64,000 nucleotides of DNA from Mya arenaria (lineage: Eukaryota > Mollusca > Bivalvia > Myida > Myidae). The first letter of the stretch is position 1; every line of letters begins with the position of its first letter. The position numbers were made by a program, and so were the translations under genes. Positions 38,585 to 52,088 of this stretch are shown one piece after another. The stretch covers positions 66,019,479 to 66,083,478 of the forward strand of contig NC_069125.1 in the NCBI RefSeq assembly GCF_026914265.1, given 5' to 3'. Below the pieces are notes generated by a model. It was not told the DNA's origin, searched no databases, and worked only from the letters and a program-made list of their open reading frames with translations.

Positions 38585-41500
38585 ATGAAAAGTGGAAATT
38601 ATTTTGGTGGCTTATTCCTTTTGGTGAGCTGTTTGATGACAGTCCTTCCAGGTATTTTACTAAAAACTAGCGATTCAAAATAATCATTTCGTTTCTTTTA
38701 TTTCTTTTCTACTCTACACTTATCATACAAGACTCAATTTTATGTGTATAATTATTTATGAAATTGATACATACATATAAACATTAAATTGATAGTATAT
38801 ATAATTTCTTTTGTTATGTCCTGAGTAACAAACACCAGAGTACGCCGAGGTGGACCAAGGTCTTAACGTTATAGTGGAGGGGGCGGAGTCACTTTCGGGT
38901 GCGCAACTTAGGACGCAAAACCCCTACCCCAGGTCCCGAAAAAATAACTCCCAAATCTAATATGGAAGAGAGTGACCTCTCCCATGTGGTTCTGGCTTAG
39001 TTTTTTAAAAAAAAATATGTATTTTTTATTATTGATATTTGAATAGTTCACTTGGACAACTCAGGATCCGCTAGCGCGTACAACTAATGTAATTGTTCGA
39101 GGACGAGTAAAACTTGCTTTTGTTTTTTTATGACGACCTGTTACCGCATCAACCCATATTTCATATTTAAATCGTTGATGTCAATTCTAAAGATCAAAAT
39201 AGTCATGATAATGAAAAATCTCAAACTATACTGCAATGCACTAATTTTGTCTGAAATTGGAAAACTCTTTGAATGTTTTTTTTCCTTCTTAAAGGTATAA
39301 TATCCTACGGAGACATGGTCAGATTGTAATAAGTTAAGGTACGTTACCCCCATTAAAATGGTGCAATCTTGCAGTCTATCAAACTTTTCCAAGATGCCTA
39401 TACACAGTTCGGAAAGAAAATGTTCAGGAATATAAAATTTTAACCAGTTTTGAATTTCAATTCAAGGGTCATAACTCCGAAGTGAAAAGTGAGACTTGGT
39501 CATTTATCAAACTTGGTCGAGATGTAATGGCCATAAACATTGCCAATATGTGATAAGAAATGCTGAAGAAAGAGAACGGACAAATCAGCGATTGTATCGT
39601 ACGATAGAATTTTGGATTTTTCTTATTCTTGGTTTTATTGGGATATATTTTAAAACAAATGTTTGGCTAGAAATAGTACTTTGACCTATTAAGGTTAACA
39701 GGTTAAATATTTAATTCGATTTGTGACCCTTTAATACTCTGAGCATTCAGTTGAAAATCGTCGTACGATAAGTAACTTAGGGTGACTTTGTTTGTATTTC
39801 ACTATACGATACCATGGTATGTATAATTCATTTTATTAGATTAAGCTATGTCGTGTTGAGGAAAGTTACTTGGCAATCATCATCAATGTCGTTTCAATTG
39901 TGGTTCCTTCCATATACGTTGATGGTAAACACAATGCAGTCTTTCACAGGTCTACGTTCTTCGGTGAAGTTAGTTGACAAGAATAGAAGAGACATTTTAT
40001 GAAGACTGTATAACGCGCATCGTCTATAATACATACATTGTTCTAAGTATCATGGTAACGTGCATATATACCCTGTTAAAATAAATGGTATACCATAGTT
40101 ATATACTTGGAGGTGGAACAAAACTTATCTTTCCACCGTTTATACAAGAGCTTCTTTACCATATGTATACCATACGATTTCACATCATCAGCAACCACGG
40201 TAATTGATTCCGTTATACTTAATAAATACTGTTGTTATGTTATGGAGGAATACATATAAATATAAGAACGACACTAAATGTGCTCTAACTATTTATTGCG
40301 ACATGTATTGTACGATATCTAAACTAAAACTGATCAGCATGTGGCTGTGCCTAGGTATTTAACTCATTAGAGCAGATAACCCTTAGATGATAAAGCTATC
40401 ATGTAACAACTGTTAGACAATTGACTGACAAATTCTTATTAATAAATATGCATGCGACAGGGGAGACAACTCTTCTTCCAATGAATTAGCATGTTACAGT
40501 TAAATATTCTGCAATAACCCTGTAATGCCAGTAGACCTCATGTAGAAAAAAAACAAACAACTATTGTGCTGAAAAGGCAGACCCATTTCAAATCCGGCTT
40601 TCGTCAGAAAATTTAGAAGCGTCTTGAGGAACCAATGAGACTGCTTCATTAATTAATCATGATTACAAGATTTTCGTAAGCAAATCGTTTAAAAAAACTT
40701 TAAATCTGACTTAGATCACACCATATGTATAAACGATATGCTCTTCCATATCAAACTACCCGAACCGCGGGCGATTTGGCTACGAAAATCTCGTAATCAT
40801 GATTAATTAATGAAGCAGGTTCATTTTATACATATTGTAGTACCGTCCTTTATTTGATCCGGACTTTGGATAATTCCAATGTTACCAGGCAATGCTAACT
40901 TTGACATTTGGAGGACAATATCGATTGTTTGAAGAAGTTACAGTTTTATTTTTTGAGGGATATTACAAAAAGTAGAAAATTAACTTCGGCTTCCATAATG
41001 CTATACTGTGATGTCAATAGTACGCCTACTAAACGCCAGCTGCACCACGGAAGTGTCGACATATCATTTTCTTTGCACCACCCATAAATGGTGGAGATGG
41101 CGTTTAGAAGAAGTGCTATTGAGAAAGAGCAAAATAAGATTATAGTATATTCAATGGCCGAGAGTGTAAGATAGGTTCATCCAAACCAGGGGGTAGTTTT
41201 TTCTGCGGAAGCCATGTTAACCGAGTCTGCGCGAGGGCTGGGATCTTACATGAGCGGCCATGGAAGATGATTTATCTCCGACATATCCGAAATATTGTCC
41301 CTCAATTGTACTTTAGACATAACTAGGTATTGTTACATAGTTTTACGACACGAGTTGATTTGCCTTTTCCACCTGACTCATTGAGTGTTTTAAATAATTT
41401 TACTATATATTAGAACGAGAACATCCAACGTTTTATGGTTTTTTTTTCTTCCGGGCGTTGGAACTGCGTTGGTGTTAGCAGCATTTTGGTGTGGCTTATG

Positions 41501-44500
41501 TCAATCGAGGCTTTTTCATATAACAATTTATGTATATAAATTTACGTACATAAACGGACCATCTCTGCCTGCAGCCGATATACACCCGCTCTATTATCTG
41601 TAGATCGCCAGAATTGAATCCACTCATGGTTAAAACCGAATCCCTCAAAAGTGTGTTAATTACTCCCGTTCAAACAGACGGACGACAAAATGTCGATATC
41701 TATTATGCATAGGGCCTAGCCTACCATTTTTGTGATAACCATATGAAATACTTTCGTGATTAAACGAGCAATGTTATGTACTGACCTCCTTGACAGCCAA
41801 CAATATGGCACAGTAGCTAAAGCGAGGCTTAGAAACATATATTCATTAATACAGCTTCTTTCTAAATTTGACATACTACAACAATTTTCAAATAGCACAT
41901 ACAACAAAAATAAAGTGTATATGCCCTTTTTAATCGATAAAAACTGACTTCACGTATTTTGATAGCTATCAATCAACTGTGTAAAACGAAGGAGATAATA
42001 TCGAAATAATTGTTAAGACTACTTTAATATGAATACTTCGCTGCATGTACGTCGTCACCTATGACCAGCCTCACCTGCTTGTCCATGCTGCAGGCTTGTA
42101 CGGGGTGTCTGTCTTCAGCCCTGGGTCAAGTGTTGAAGTTAACCAGTTCCTAGAACTTGGAGAGGTCGCTTACACAATCCACACAGACAACGATGACGCC
42201 ACCACCGTTTCTATGACATCCTCATCATCACTCTTTGAGCTCGACCCTGCAAATGATAGTGAGTAAGGATTAAGTTTGTTTCACTTTGTCTTTGTAATTA
42301 CCAGGAATAAATACGATGGTTATATGATTATAATAACAACAATTACGTTTGTTTTTGTATGCGATTAGCACTGAACGTATTCTCAGCCTTTACCGGAGTG
42401 GTTTGAAGATAGAAGACCGATTTAGGCCTTATAGTACTTTTTGATAACATCTTGGTAATACATATCTAGTTCTGATTTATGAATCAGGGTCATTAAAATA
42501 TTTTATTTTTTTCCATTATGATTCTAGAGCGCTCACTTATCCTCAAACTATTATGGTTATTTAACATTTGTGTTTCAGAATCAGTTATAGTCAAAGATTG
42601 TTTGAATGCTGGCGATCAGGACACATTAGAAATAGAAGCCACAGACGGAGTCAGTGTGGCCACAGTGTCTCTTACGTTTGACGTTATCGACAACGTACGT
42701 ATGGACAGTTTTTATTCAAAGTCTCGTTTGATTAAATAGTGATAGTAATGTTTATGTAAATGTATACGATTTTACTAACCGTATTGTTACATTTTGATGG
42801 CTGGTGACCCCATACAACTTTGATATTGTTCAAAAAGGTATCACTTGCTGATTACTAATATGTCAATGAATTGACCGAAATTTTATGATACATAATGTAA
42901 GAACAGTTGTGTAAATGTATTCTTCCTTTCTACTGAAGTTCTAATGACCTATGTTGCAGTCTTTAAAGACCAAAAAGCGTGTTAAGTATATTATTTCGGT
43001 AAAATACATGTAATGTATATTCGCTTTCTACACAAAAATAACCAAACAACTATAGGCATACCTGAGTATCGGTTAACTAAAGGTATTTGTGTTTGATTAA
43101 CAACATATGCATATTAGTAATCAAGTGCTATGCTTTTTGCATTTTGCGGCAATGCTTACTTGGTAATAATTGTTGAGATGGGAAGATTTTTTATCAAATA
43201 TTAGTCTTCCCTTTAATTCAGTGAAGTTTATTATTAAATTATTGGTATGTATTTAGCGTCTTAAAATGAAAGACAGAGGGGGTGGGTATTTGATTTTACA
43301 TCGAACATGAACACTTCATGGGACCAACTTTTCAGAATCCTGAGATCCACAACATCCCGGCGTCCGTGTACGTGGGTTCTCAGGTCGGGACGGGCCTGTG
43401 CACGCTCTACCATCTTGACGTGTCTGACGGTTGTGGCAGCGTCCAGTGCAGCGTCGACTCTGTCAAGCCGAGCGGCCTGAACGTCTGGACGAAAGGTATC
43501 TAAACTACTAGTATATAGGCTATGAGAATAGTTAATTGGTCAACCATTGTGAGTTTCTAATTGTGACTATTTAATTACGATTCCATAATAATAAGTTTTC
43601 ATTGCCTGTTTTCAGGTTACCATGTCGTTTCCTACAAGAAAGTGTTCCGGGAGCCTACGGCTCTTATTCTTGACGTTTCCTGCGGCCCTACCAAGGGTGT
43701 CCTAGGTCTTGGGATTGGTATGACTCCACCAACCCTGAGTACATACGCGATGTCATCAACGTATTCATCGTCAACTGTATTTGTATCAACATTTTCTCTC
43801 TTAAAAACAACAACAACACCGACTACCACAAACACAACGGCTAAAACAACACCGACTACAAAATCACCGACTTCATTAACAACACCAACTACAGCACCAT
43901 CTACAATAACAACAACAGCGACAGCAACAATATCACCGTCTAAAACAACAACATTGATTACAAAAACAACGCCGATTACAACAACATCACCGACAAAAAC
44001 AACAACACCGACTAAAATAACCTCATCGACTAAAACAACAACACCGATAACAACAACATCACCGACATTAACAACAACAACAACACCGATTACAACAACA
44101 TCACCGACTAAAGCAACATCACCGACTACAACAACAACGCCGATTACAACAATATCACAGACTATAACAACAACACGGACTACAACAACAACACCGACTA
44201 AAACAACAACACCGACTACAACAACAACACCGATTATAACAACAACACCGACCACAACAACAACACCGACTACAAACACAACGCCGACTAAAACAACAAC
44301 GCCGACTAAAACAACAACACCGACCACAACAACAACGCCGACTACAACAACAACACCGACTAAGATAACAACACCGACTAAGACAACAACACCGACTACA
44401 ACAAGAACAACAACAACGACTACAACAACAACACCGACTACAACAACAACACCGATTATAACAACAACACCGACTAAAACAACAACACCGATTAATACAA

Positions 44501-47500
44501 CAACACTGTCTGAAACAACAACACCGACTACAACACCAACAGCAACTATAACAACACACATTATAACAACAACGTCGATTACAACAACCTCAACGACTAA
44601 AAAAACAACACCGAATACAACAACAACACTGACTAAACAAACAGCAACAACGACTAAAACAACGACACCGACCACAACAACAACACCGACTAAAACAACG
44701 ACACCGATTACAACAACAACACCGACTACGATAACAACACCGACTACAACAACAACACCTACTCAAACAACAACACCGACTACAACAACAGCACCGACTA
44801 CACCAACAGCACCGTCTAAAACAACAACACCGACTACACCAACATCACCGACTAAAACAACAACACCGATTACAACAACAACGCCGATTACAACAACATC
44901 AACCACTACTATAACACCGACTACAACAACAACACCGACTACAACAACAACACCGACTACAACAACAATACCGAATAAAACAACAACACCGGTTACAACA
45001 ACAACGCCGATTACAACAACATCAACAACTACTACAATAACAGCATCGCTGAGATCTACACCAACACCGATTTCAGCATCAACACTGAATACATTAGAAA
45101 CTACACCAAATACAACACAATCTACAAAAACAACAACAACAGCAACACTAACAGAAACAGCATTACCAATAAAAACAACAAAACCGAGTACAACAGAAAC
45201 AAAACCACCGTCTAAATCAGCAACAATAATTACTACAACAACAATACCGATTGCAATAACAACACCGACTACAGCACCAATACCGAGTGCAACAACAATA
45301 CCGACTGTTACAATCAAAACATTAACTACTAAAACAACACATACTGCAACAGCAATATCGACTACAACAACAACAGAATCACATACAACAACAACACCAA
45401 CTATAATAAAAACATCAGCTACATCAACAAGACCGAATACAAAAACTACACTGAGAACGACAACTACAGCGACAACAACAATAACAACAACACCTACTGC
45501 AACACCAACAACTACACCGATAAGAACAACAATGTCTACTACAATAACTGCAACACCGACAACAACAACTTCTTTATCGTTTGCGACTACAAAGGCATCG
45601 ACGTCAGCAGCAATGACGACAATGACAGATAAACCTTCTATTGTGAAAAACGAAACGCTGATAACAACACAAACTGCGGGGCCACAAGCCGTACCGGTGG
45701 CCGCGGAGAATTCGGGACTAGATATCATTCCTATAGTAGCGGGGAGCGTTGGTGGGCTGCTGGTCCTAACCGGCATCGCCGTTGCTGTGAAGAAACGCTT
45801 TGCTAAAACAAACATTGGAAATTCGTCTGTTGAGTAAGTCGTAAAAATTCTTTTTTATACGTTGATTGCTTCAATTTTAATAGTAATAGCAGAATGCTTG
45901 TAAACTAGAAATTCAGAAGGCATAAGTTTACATCCGTATCTCATATCTTCAGATACAAACGGGCAGGTTCATTCCAATCACTGGAATAGCTTGCCGGAAG
46001 GTATCGTAAATAGCATGTTTACTATCAATTATAACGGTAACTGTAATATATCCATGACTTACTTTATGTCCACAGTGTACATACGTTTACATTGTTGTCT
46101 TCATTGTTAATATTTCCAGCGTCAACTTACCGTCCGAGCCATTTGGTCAGCAGCCCGGATGGACACGCTTTAACTCCAGCATTGGGCAACAAGGTGGTGT
46201 TCCACGTTATTGATATGTTTAAAATAAGTTATGGTCTAGCTAGTATAACAAGACATTAAAGTGACTCGCTCATGTTTTGGGACCAAAAATTAGTTTTCCC
46301 GGTAATGCATCTGAAAACACTCATTTTATCATTATTTTACTCTATGATATCGAAATTGCAGAAAAAAATACAGTTATAGCATAAAAAATAATTTTTGTTT
46401 TAGTGGGGTTCGAACCCACGCCAGTAAAGTCAAGAAAAATGTAGAAAACAGACTGCAAGTTCATACGACCACCAGTACTTTAACAAGAGGGTGGATATGT
46501 TGACCTGTTAACGATACATTGATAACATCACGTGACAATGTCAATCAACCAATCACGCAACACCACAGCCGTAATTAATTTTCAATCGCGTTACTAATGC
46601 TAATGAAAATTGTGGTCTTAAAAGACGATATTTCTTTCTTTCTTACTTTTATTGCACTCACCATATTATACATTCGAATAGAGGTAGACATTATATTATA
46701 ATATAATGTGATTATAATATAAAAAACAACAAATAATGAACTAGGTTTTTGGGGTCAGATGTTAAAGCATAATATATTTTATTTTGAAAAGACATAAGAT
46801 ACACTTAACCATAATAAGTTATAGTCGAACTACTCATCTTTAAAATACTAGGTTATATTGCCAGGTGGGTTTCGCAATGTTTTAAACACAAAATATATGA
46901 ATTTGCTTGTGAGTATTAGCTTTTCACAATCATTCTCACACATTATCCTTTGGAAAGATATTTTATTGACATCATTTCTATGAATAGCTGGTAAATATGT
47001 TCTTCTTTCATTTGCAAAGTGGATGCATTTCAGAATGTGTTGAAATTCATCGCCAATGTCATTTAAGTTACATAAAGTACATTTTCGGTCATTTCTTTGA
47101 ATACCATGCCAGCGACCCGTCAAATCCTATAATTGTAACACTTTGAGACTCATTTACAGTACTATTCTAAGATTGCTTGTATTGATCATTTAACAAATAT
47201 TCAACAAGATTTAACAAATATTCCTTTGTACCGTCAAAGGACTGGTTTTGCCATATAAAACTAAGTCCAAATTCATAAAAAAATATTCTTAACATTGTCT
47301 AGCCACAGGTAATGCCTATTATTTCTAATTGACTCATTATAGAGTAGTTTATACAATATCGACGATAAATTGTAGTTATTGTGAGTAAGTTTATACCAGA
47401 ATCCTATAATCCGATTCTTAATAACAATACTGAGTGGGAATCTACCTTAGTCACCATACAGCATAACATGAGGTGTGCCTTTCTTTACTTTTAAAATATG

Positions 47501-48247
47501 CTTCATACAATCAGTTTGAATTTTTTCAATTGTGCTAAGGTCTCCAAAACCCCACACTTCACAACCATATAACAAAATTGGTGCAACAGTGTTATCAAAC
47601 AATTTTGGTAAATCTAAATTTCTTATTTTAACATACAGACTGAATAAAACTTTTCTCGCTTGATCAACAACATGTTTTTTTGTTATTTGCAAATTTTCTA
47701 TTTGATCAAATATCAACATTTGCTGAAGGGTTCCAGGTTTTGGTATTTTTGTTTTAACACTCCTTATGATATGCCACACTATATTTCGTAATTAAAAAAG
47801 TGCATTTTACAAACCATGAGCGAGTTACTTTAACCTTATATAATGTATCTGTGAGCACCATGTCAAAAGACTTTGTTTTAGATTTAAAATCCTAAAACGT
47901 AAGAGAAACAGTATTCTTTAAATAATGAATCATCTCGTTTTTCAGAGACGTCCAGAATGACAGTCATTGGTGAGTAGTAGCCAAAGGGCTGATTTGTTTA
48001 AACATGTCCGTCTTAAGAAAATACACTTTAAAATAGTGTAGTCTGAAATCACAAAGTACATGCTTTAATTGTTCAACCAAGAACATTGAATAGTGACCCT
48101 CTACCAAGTTCTTCAAATCTCCCCTGTTGTTATGGAAATCGTGTGGTGATCATTTAATGTTCGCGATCATGAGCCCTCCTGATGAAACACTTGCTGGTTA
48201 TCAGTGAATAAGTGTAAAATGATTGTTTTCTCTTTTCAGACTTCTGA
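38585..48247 (+). CDS. Gene B: cadherin-like/mucin-stalk single-pass membrane protein, 943 aa
   Basis: Exons: 38585-38651, 42094-42258, 42579-42694, 43336-43495, 43616-45833, 46120-46193, 47946-47969, 48240-48247 (TGA); all GT-AG, joined frame open. Exon 1 encodes a good signal peptide (YFGGLFLLVSCLMTVLPG) with a phase-1 donor, as in gene A. Exons 2-3 give cadherin-like domain 1 (TDNDDATTVSM, SLFELDPAND, ATDGVSVATVSLTFDVIDN); exon 4 and the start of exon 5 give domain 2 (NPEIHNIPASVYV, LYHLDVSDGC, KPSGLNVW, VVSYKKVF, ILDVSCG). A stalk dominated by TTTPT hexads runs to about residue 830, followed by a less regular Thr/Ser part, a TM helix at about 872-895 (IIPIVAGSVGGLLVLTGIAV), basic KKRFAK and a tail ending MTVIDF. 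Internal exons 2, 3 and 4 are 165, 116 and 160 nt, identical in length to gene A. Intron 1 is 3.4 kb and has two foldback copies; intron 6 holds the TTAA element and LINE fragment. Confidence 0.88.
40643..40816. mobile_element. 174-bp foldback (MITE-like), 45-bp inverted arms
   Basis: In intron 1 of gene B. The left arm (40643-40687) starts GCTTCATTAATTAATCATGA; the right arm (40772-40816) is its complement with three mismatches. The arms are separated by 84 bp. No target duplication was identified. Confidence 0.65.
41153..41270. repeat. Single copy of the foldback core seen in gene A intron 4
   Basis: Begins ATGGCCGAGAGTGTAAGATA, ends with CTTACATGAGCGGCCATGG and carries a CTGCGGAAGCC middle. 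It matches the palindromic core clustered at 26575-27910, showing that the element is dispersed. Confidence 0.65.
43800..45560 (+). repeat. Coding Thr-rich minisatellite of the gene B stalk
   Basis: Mainly 18-21-nt units such as ACAACAACACCGACTACA (T-T-T-P-T-T) with K, I and S substitutions at the same place. The last 400 bp or so are more irregular. The minus strand is open for long Val-rich frames opposite it (43632-44675, 44763-45815), which are shadows. Confidence 0.88.
46402..46485 (-). repeat. tRNA-like segment
   Basis: On the minus strand: an A-box-like TGGTGGTCGTATGAAC, a long middle part, then GGCGTGGGTTCGAACCCCAC, a perfect B-box T arm. The spacing between boxes is larger than in most tRNAs. 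It could be a long-variable-arm pseudogene or a SINE head inside the TTAA element. Confidence 0.5.
46848..47779 (-). pseudogene. 3' remnant of a non-LTR retrotransposon (LINE) reverse-transcriptase ORF
   Basis: Antisense in intron 6 of gene B. The upstream part (47447-47779) includes VAPILLYGCEVWGFGDL and IEKIQTDCMKHILKVKKGT, followed across a stop by GRFPLSIVIKNRIIGFWYKL (about 47385-47445). The downstream part (46848-47123) has RKCTLCNLNDIGDEFQHILK, the cysteine-containing C-terminal segment of such proteins. These are typical of the region after the reverse-transcriptase core in metazoan LINEs. The ORF is broken by stops and the reverse-transcriptase core is absent, so it is a dead, 5'-truncated copy. 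Confidence 0.85.
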
Positions 48248-48369
48248 TGGAGAACACCAACAAAACAAACAAACAGCATGAGACGTGTCGCTTGTTGAGA
48301 TTCCTTCACATTGTTATTTGAATTTTAATAAGCTGATCATAGTTTTTGTACACATTACATTTTATCTGA

Positions 48370-48375
48370 AATAAA
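48370..48375 (+). terminator. AATAAA polyadenylation signal of gene B
   Basis: Lies 123 bp after the gene B stop codon, in the expected position for the end of the last exon. Confidence 0.75.
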
Positions 48376-48419
48376 CATTACTTCGGCGAACGCTCAGTGT
48401 ACGGTTACTTGTTCCCCTT

Positions 48420-49830
48420 GATCAAATCTCGACCACTTGTAACAGTGGGTCACATAGGGTCATAAACTAGGTCACTTGGTCAAATCTTAGAAAAATCTTT
48501 GGAACATACTAGAGGCATTATACATGGTCAAATATTCATAAAACTTAAACAGAATGTTTTCCTTGATGAAATCTTGGACTTATTTAAAACTGGGTCACAT
48601 ATGATCGAAAATTAGGTCACTAGGTCAAATCTTAGAATTTTTTTGTCCGAAATGGAAATGATTGGTCGGATTATGTTCAAACTTGGTCATGATGTACCCT
48701 TGATAAAATATGGACCGCTTGTAAAAGTGGGGCACATGGGGTCAAAAACTAGGTCACTAGGTCAAATCTTAGAAAAATCTTTGAAACACATTAGATGCAT
48801 TATGTATGGTCTAATATTCATGAAACTTGATCAGAATGTTTTCCTTGATGAGCCCCTGGACTTGTTTTAAACTGGGTCACATGTGATAAAAAATAGGTAA
48901 ATTGGGAGAGGGCCGTAACTGATGCTGGTATAACTCATGGCCCGATCCCTTTGCATGTCATTTAATCACTCATTTGCTTTAAATAAGGTATATATATATG
49001 ATATATTTGTATTGCTTTATTGTCAACATACATGCAATAAACTATTATTAAACTAAACATAAAAAATAGGTAACTAGGTCAAATCTTTCAAAAATCTTGT
49101 CCGAAACTAGTTTATGGTGGTGATTGGTCGGATTATGTTCAAACATGGTCAGAATGTTCTCTTGGGTTAAATTTCGACGTTTAAAAAGTGGGTCATATAG
49201 GTCAAAAACAAGGTCAATAGGTCAAATCTTAGAAAAAAATATTGGGAACGCACTAGAGGCAATCTAATATTCATGAAAGTTAATCAGACTGTTTTCCTTG
49301 ATTGTTGTTGAATAGTTCAACTGGGTCACATGGGGTCAGAAACCAGGTCAGTAGGTGAAATCTTTGAAAAATTGGGTCCCGAACCAAACATTGATATTGA
49401 ATGGTCAGTTATCTTCAGATTTGGTCAGAATGTTTGCATTTATGAAATATTACAAGTGTTTTAAAATTGGTCATATGGGGTCAAAACTAGGTCACTAGGT
49501 CATATCTTACAGAAATCTTGGGAACACTCTAGAAGCAATACATCTGCTCTAATTTCCATGAAACTTAATCAGAATGTTTGCCTCGATGAAATCTTGGAAT
49601 AGTTTGAAACTAGTAGGTCATGTGGGGTCAAACATGAGGTCACTGGGTCAAATCTTAAAAAAACCTTGTGGACACTCTAGAGGCTATATGTTTTGCAATA
49701 TATCTCGACCAATCTTCATGAAACTTGATCAGAATGTTTGCCTTGATGAAATCTTAGATAAGTTTGGAACTGGGTAACATGGAGTCATAAACTAGGTTTC
49801 TTGGTCAATTCTAAATGCTACATTATATAT
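48420..49830. repeat. About 140-bp tandem repeat rich in GGTCA, about 10 copies
   Basis: Recognisable units recur near 48464, 48609, 48745, 48888, 49066, 49206, 49344, 49487, 49630 and 49785. Each has AGGTCACTAGGTCAAATCTT, a CTAGAGGCA segment, TTCATGAAACTTGATCAGAA and ACTGGGTCACATGGGGTCAA. The family resembles a repeat common in bivalve genomes (from memory, not searched). It fills the 3' spacer between the converging genes B and C. Short open frames inside are not genes. Confidence 0.85.
48905..49062 (+). mobile_element. Short insertion interrupting the GGTCA repeat, SINE-like
   Basis: About 158 bp of unrelated sequence between two repeat units. It starts GGGCCGTAACTGATGCTGG and ends with an AT-rich tail containing AATAAACTATTATTAAACTAAAC, placed between near-duplicate repeat words (AAAAAATAGGTAAATTGG and AAAAAATAGGTAACTAGG). 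Its class is not established. Confidence 0.35.
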
Positions 49831-50024
49831 ACATTTTTTTAATTCAAACAGTGGCAATCGAACTCAAACTCATATACTAATATATATAGTTCACCAACAA
49901 TTGATTTCCATTCCTTGACTTAGCCCAATCAGGCAGGGGATATCAATTCAACGAATTTGCTTGTTTTTCTTCAAATCTACGTAAGGATTTTTTTGCTCAT
50001 AAAAAGCAACATTCGGTCTGTAGT

Positions 50025-50960
50025 TTGCAGATGGGTGGCCATGGTGTTGTAATCTGTCTAAAATATACAGACTGGCGCTCATGGTGTAGTATTCTATATA
50101 CAGTTCACAGACTTGCGCTCATGGTGTTGTATTATGTCTACAGTATACAGACTGGCGCTCATGGTGTAGTATTCTATAAACAGTATACAGACTGGCGCTC
50201 ATGGTGTAGTATTCTATAAACAGTATACAGACTGGCGCTCATGGTGTAGTATTCCATCTACAGTATACAGGCTGGCGCTCATGGTGTAGTATTCTATAAA
50301 CAGTATACAGACTGGCGCTCATGGTGTAGTATTCTGTTTAAAATGTACATACTGGCGCTCATGGTGAAGTATTTTATCTACAGTTTACATACTGCCACTC
50401 ATGGTGTTGTATTCTATCTACAGTTTACATACTGCCGCTCATGGTGTAGTATTCTATCTACAGTTTACATACTGCCGCTCACGGTGTTGTATTCTATCTA
50501 CAGTTTACATACTGCCGCTCATGGTGTAGTATTCTATCTACAGTTTACATACTGCCGCTCATGGTGTAGTATTCTATCTACAGTTTACATACTGCCGCTC
50601 ATGGTGTAGTATTCTATCTACAGTTTACAGATTGGCATTCATTGTGTTGTATTCTATTTGCACATGCAGTTTACAGATTTGCGCGAATGGTGTTTTATTT
50701 TGTCTAGAGTGAAGACTGGCGCTCATGGTGTTGTATTTTGACTGTTTGGACTGGCGCTCATGGTGTAGTATTCTGTCTACAGTTTACAGACTGGCACTTA
50801 TGGTGTAGTATTTTATCTACAGTTTACAGACTGGCACTCATAGCGTTGTATTCTATTCACAGTTTACAGATTGGCACTCATTGTGTTGTATTCTATCTAC
50901 ACATGTAGTTTACAGATTGGCGCTCATGGTCTAGTATTCTATCTAAAGTTTACAGATTTG
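50025..50960. repeat. 40-bp minisatellite, about 22 copies, with degenerate copies to about 51900
   Basis: Unit ACTGGCGCTCATGGTGTAGT plus ATTCTATAAACAGTATACAG. A second subtype from about 50340 has ACTGCCGCTC and ATCTACAGTTTACAT. Isolated degenerate copies with GTCATGGTGTTATATT continue at 51540-51900. Open frames across it are artefacts of the unit. Confidence 0.9.
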
Positions 50961-52088
50961 GTGATCATAGTGGTTCATTGTGTCGTAAGTAAATGGATTG
51001 GTGATCATTATAAAGTGTACTGATTGGTCTTCATTTTAAAGTGTACCGATTGGTAGTCATGGTGTTACATTATGTCTGAAGTTTACAGATTATTATGGTG
51101 TTGTTTTCTGTCTGATATGCAAATCACACAATTCGGAAGGGACTGCTCAGTGTTACAAGCCCCTTTTTATTAACACTTGTCTAAAGCATGCTTTGTATAC
51201 CATCTCAGACCATTATAGCTACTTTCAAACCTTGATATGGTTTGAAGCTGAATGGATTGTGATTTAAAAACAGGGACTTAACATGCTGGATCTATTTCCT
51301 CTTTTTTTACATTTTCACCTTTTTGTGTGTACCCTTACACCGGATGTGGCCACTTTATCGGAAACACAGTGGTTACGTTTAATCAATTGTATTTATCTTA
51401 TAAGAAACGTTGTTTATTGTTTAGTGGAACTCTTTTTCCCATATATGGTGCGGAGAAGCACTATTAATCAGTGTTATATCGCGTGCAAATTAGTCAATTG
51501 ACTATAGAATATATATGAAATTTATGTAGTGGTCTCTAACCCTAAGTGTACAGATTGGCGGTCATGGTGTTATATTGTGTATGATGTTTACATATTGGTG
51601 GTCATGGTGCTACATTAGCCACAATACAGCGCGTTAAGGGAACTATTTAACATTTGGACATTCGTAATGTTCCCCCTAACATAGAGTTGCCATCACAAAA
51701 ATCGTCAAAGACTGAAGCGGCTGTTTATATGGATTAGGTGTTACATTGTGTGCGAAGTTTACTGACCGATGGTCATGGTGTTGCATTCTATCTAAAGTTA
51801 AATGATTTCGCCGTCATGGTGTTATATTCTGTATAAAATTAACAGTGATAGTCATGGTGTTGTATTCCGTATAACGTTTACATATTGGTTGCCATGGTGT
51901 TATACAATATATAAATATAGAATCGACATTATAGTAACTGCATCTAAAGTATCAATCATTTGTTGTCATTAATGGACACAAGATCACACAAGAAACAATA
52001 TCTGAATATGCCGGTAAAATGTCACTGGTTCCATGATGACGTACGGTCGCACAAGTATAGTGCCTACGACAGGTTTCCATCTGCAGTC

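Larger units (their letters stand above)
46256..47833. mobile_element. TTAA-flanked element with inverted ends, containing a tRNA-like segment and a LINE fragment
   Basis: In intron 6 of gene B. Left end TTAA then AGTGACTCGCTCATGTTTTG (46256 on); right end, on the complement, TTAA then AGTAACTCGCTCATGGTTTG (ending 47833). The TTAA at both ends is the target duplication typical of piggyBac-type transposition, so this is probably a non-autonomous element. The antisense LINE remnant lies inside it, which implies a later insertion or a composite origin. Confidence 0.6.

Noticed and set aside
51283..51501. 72-codon plus-strand frame in the spacer between B and C
   Set aside because: AT-rich, no recognisable domain, no supporting splice or polyadenylation signals; length is within chance expectation.
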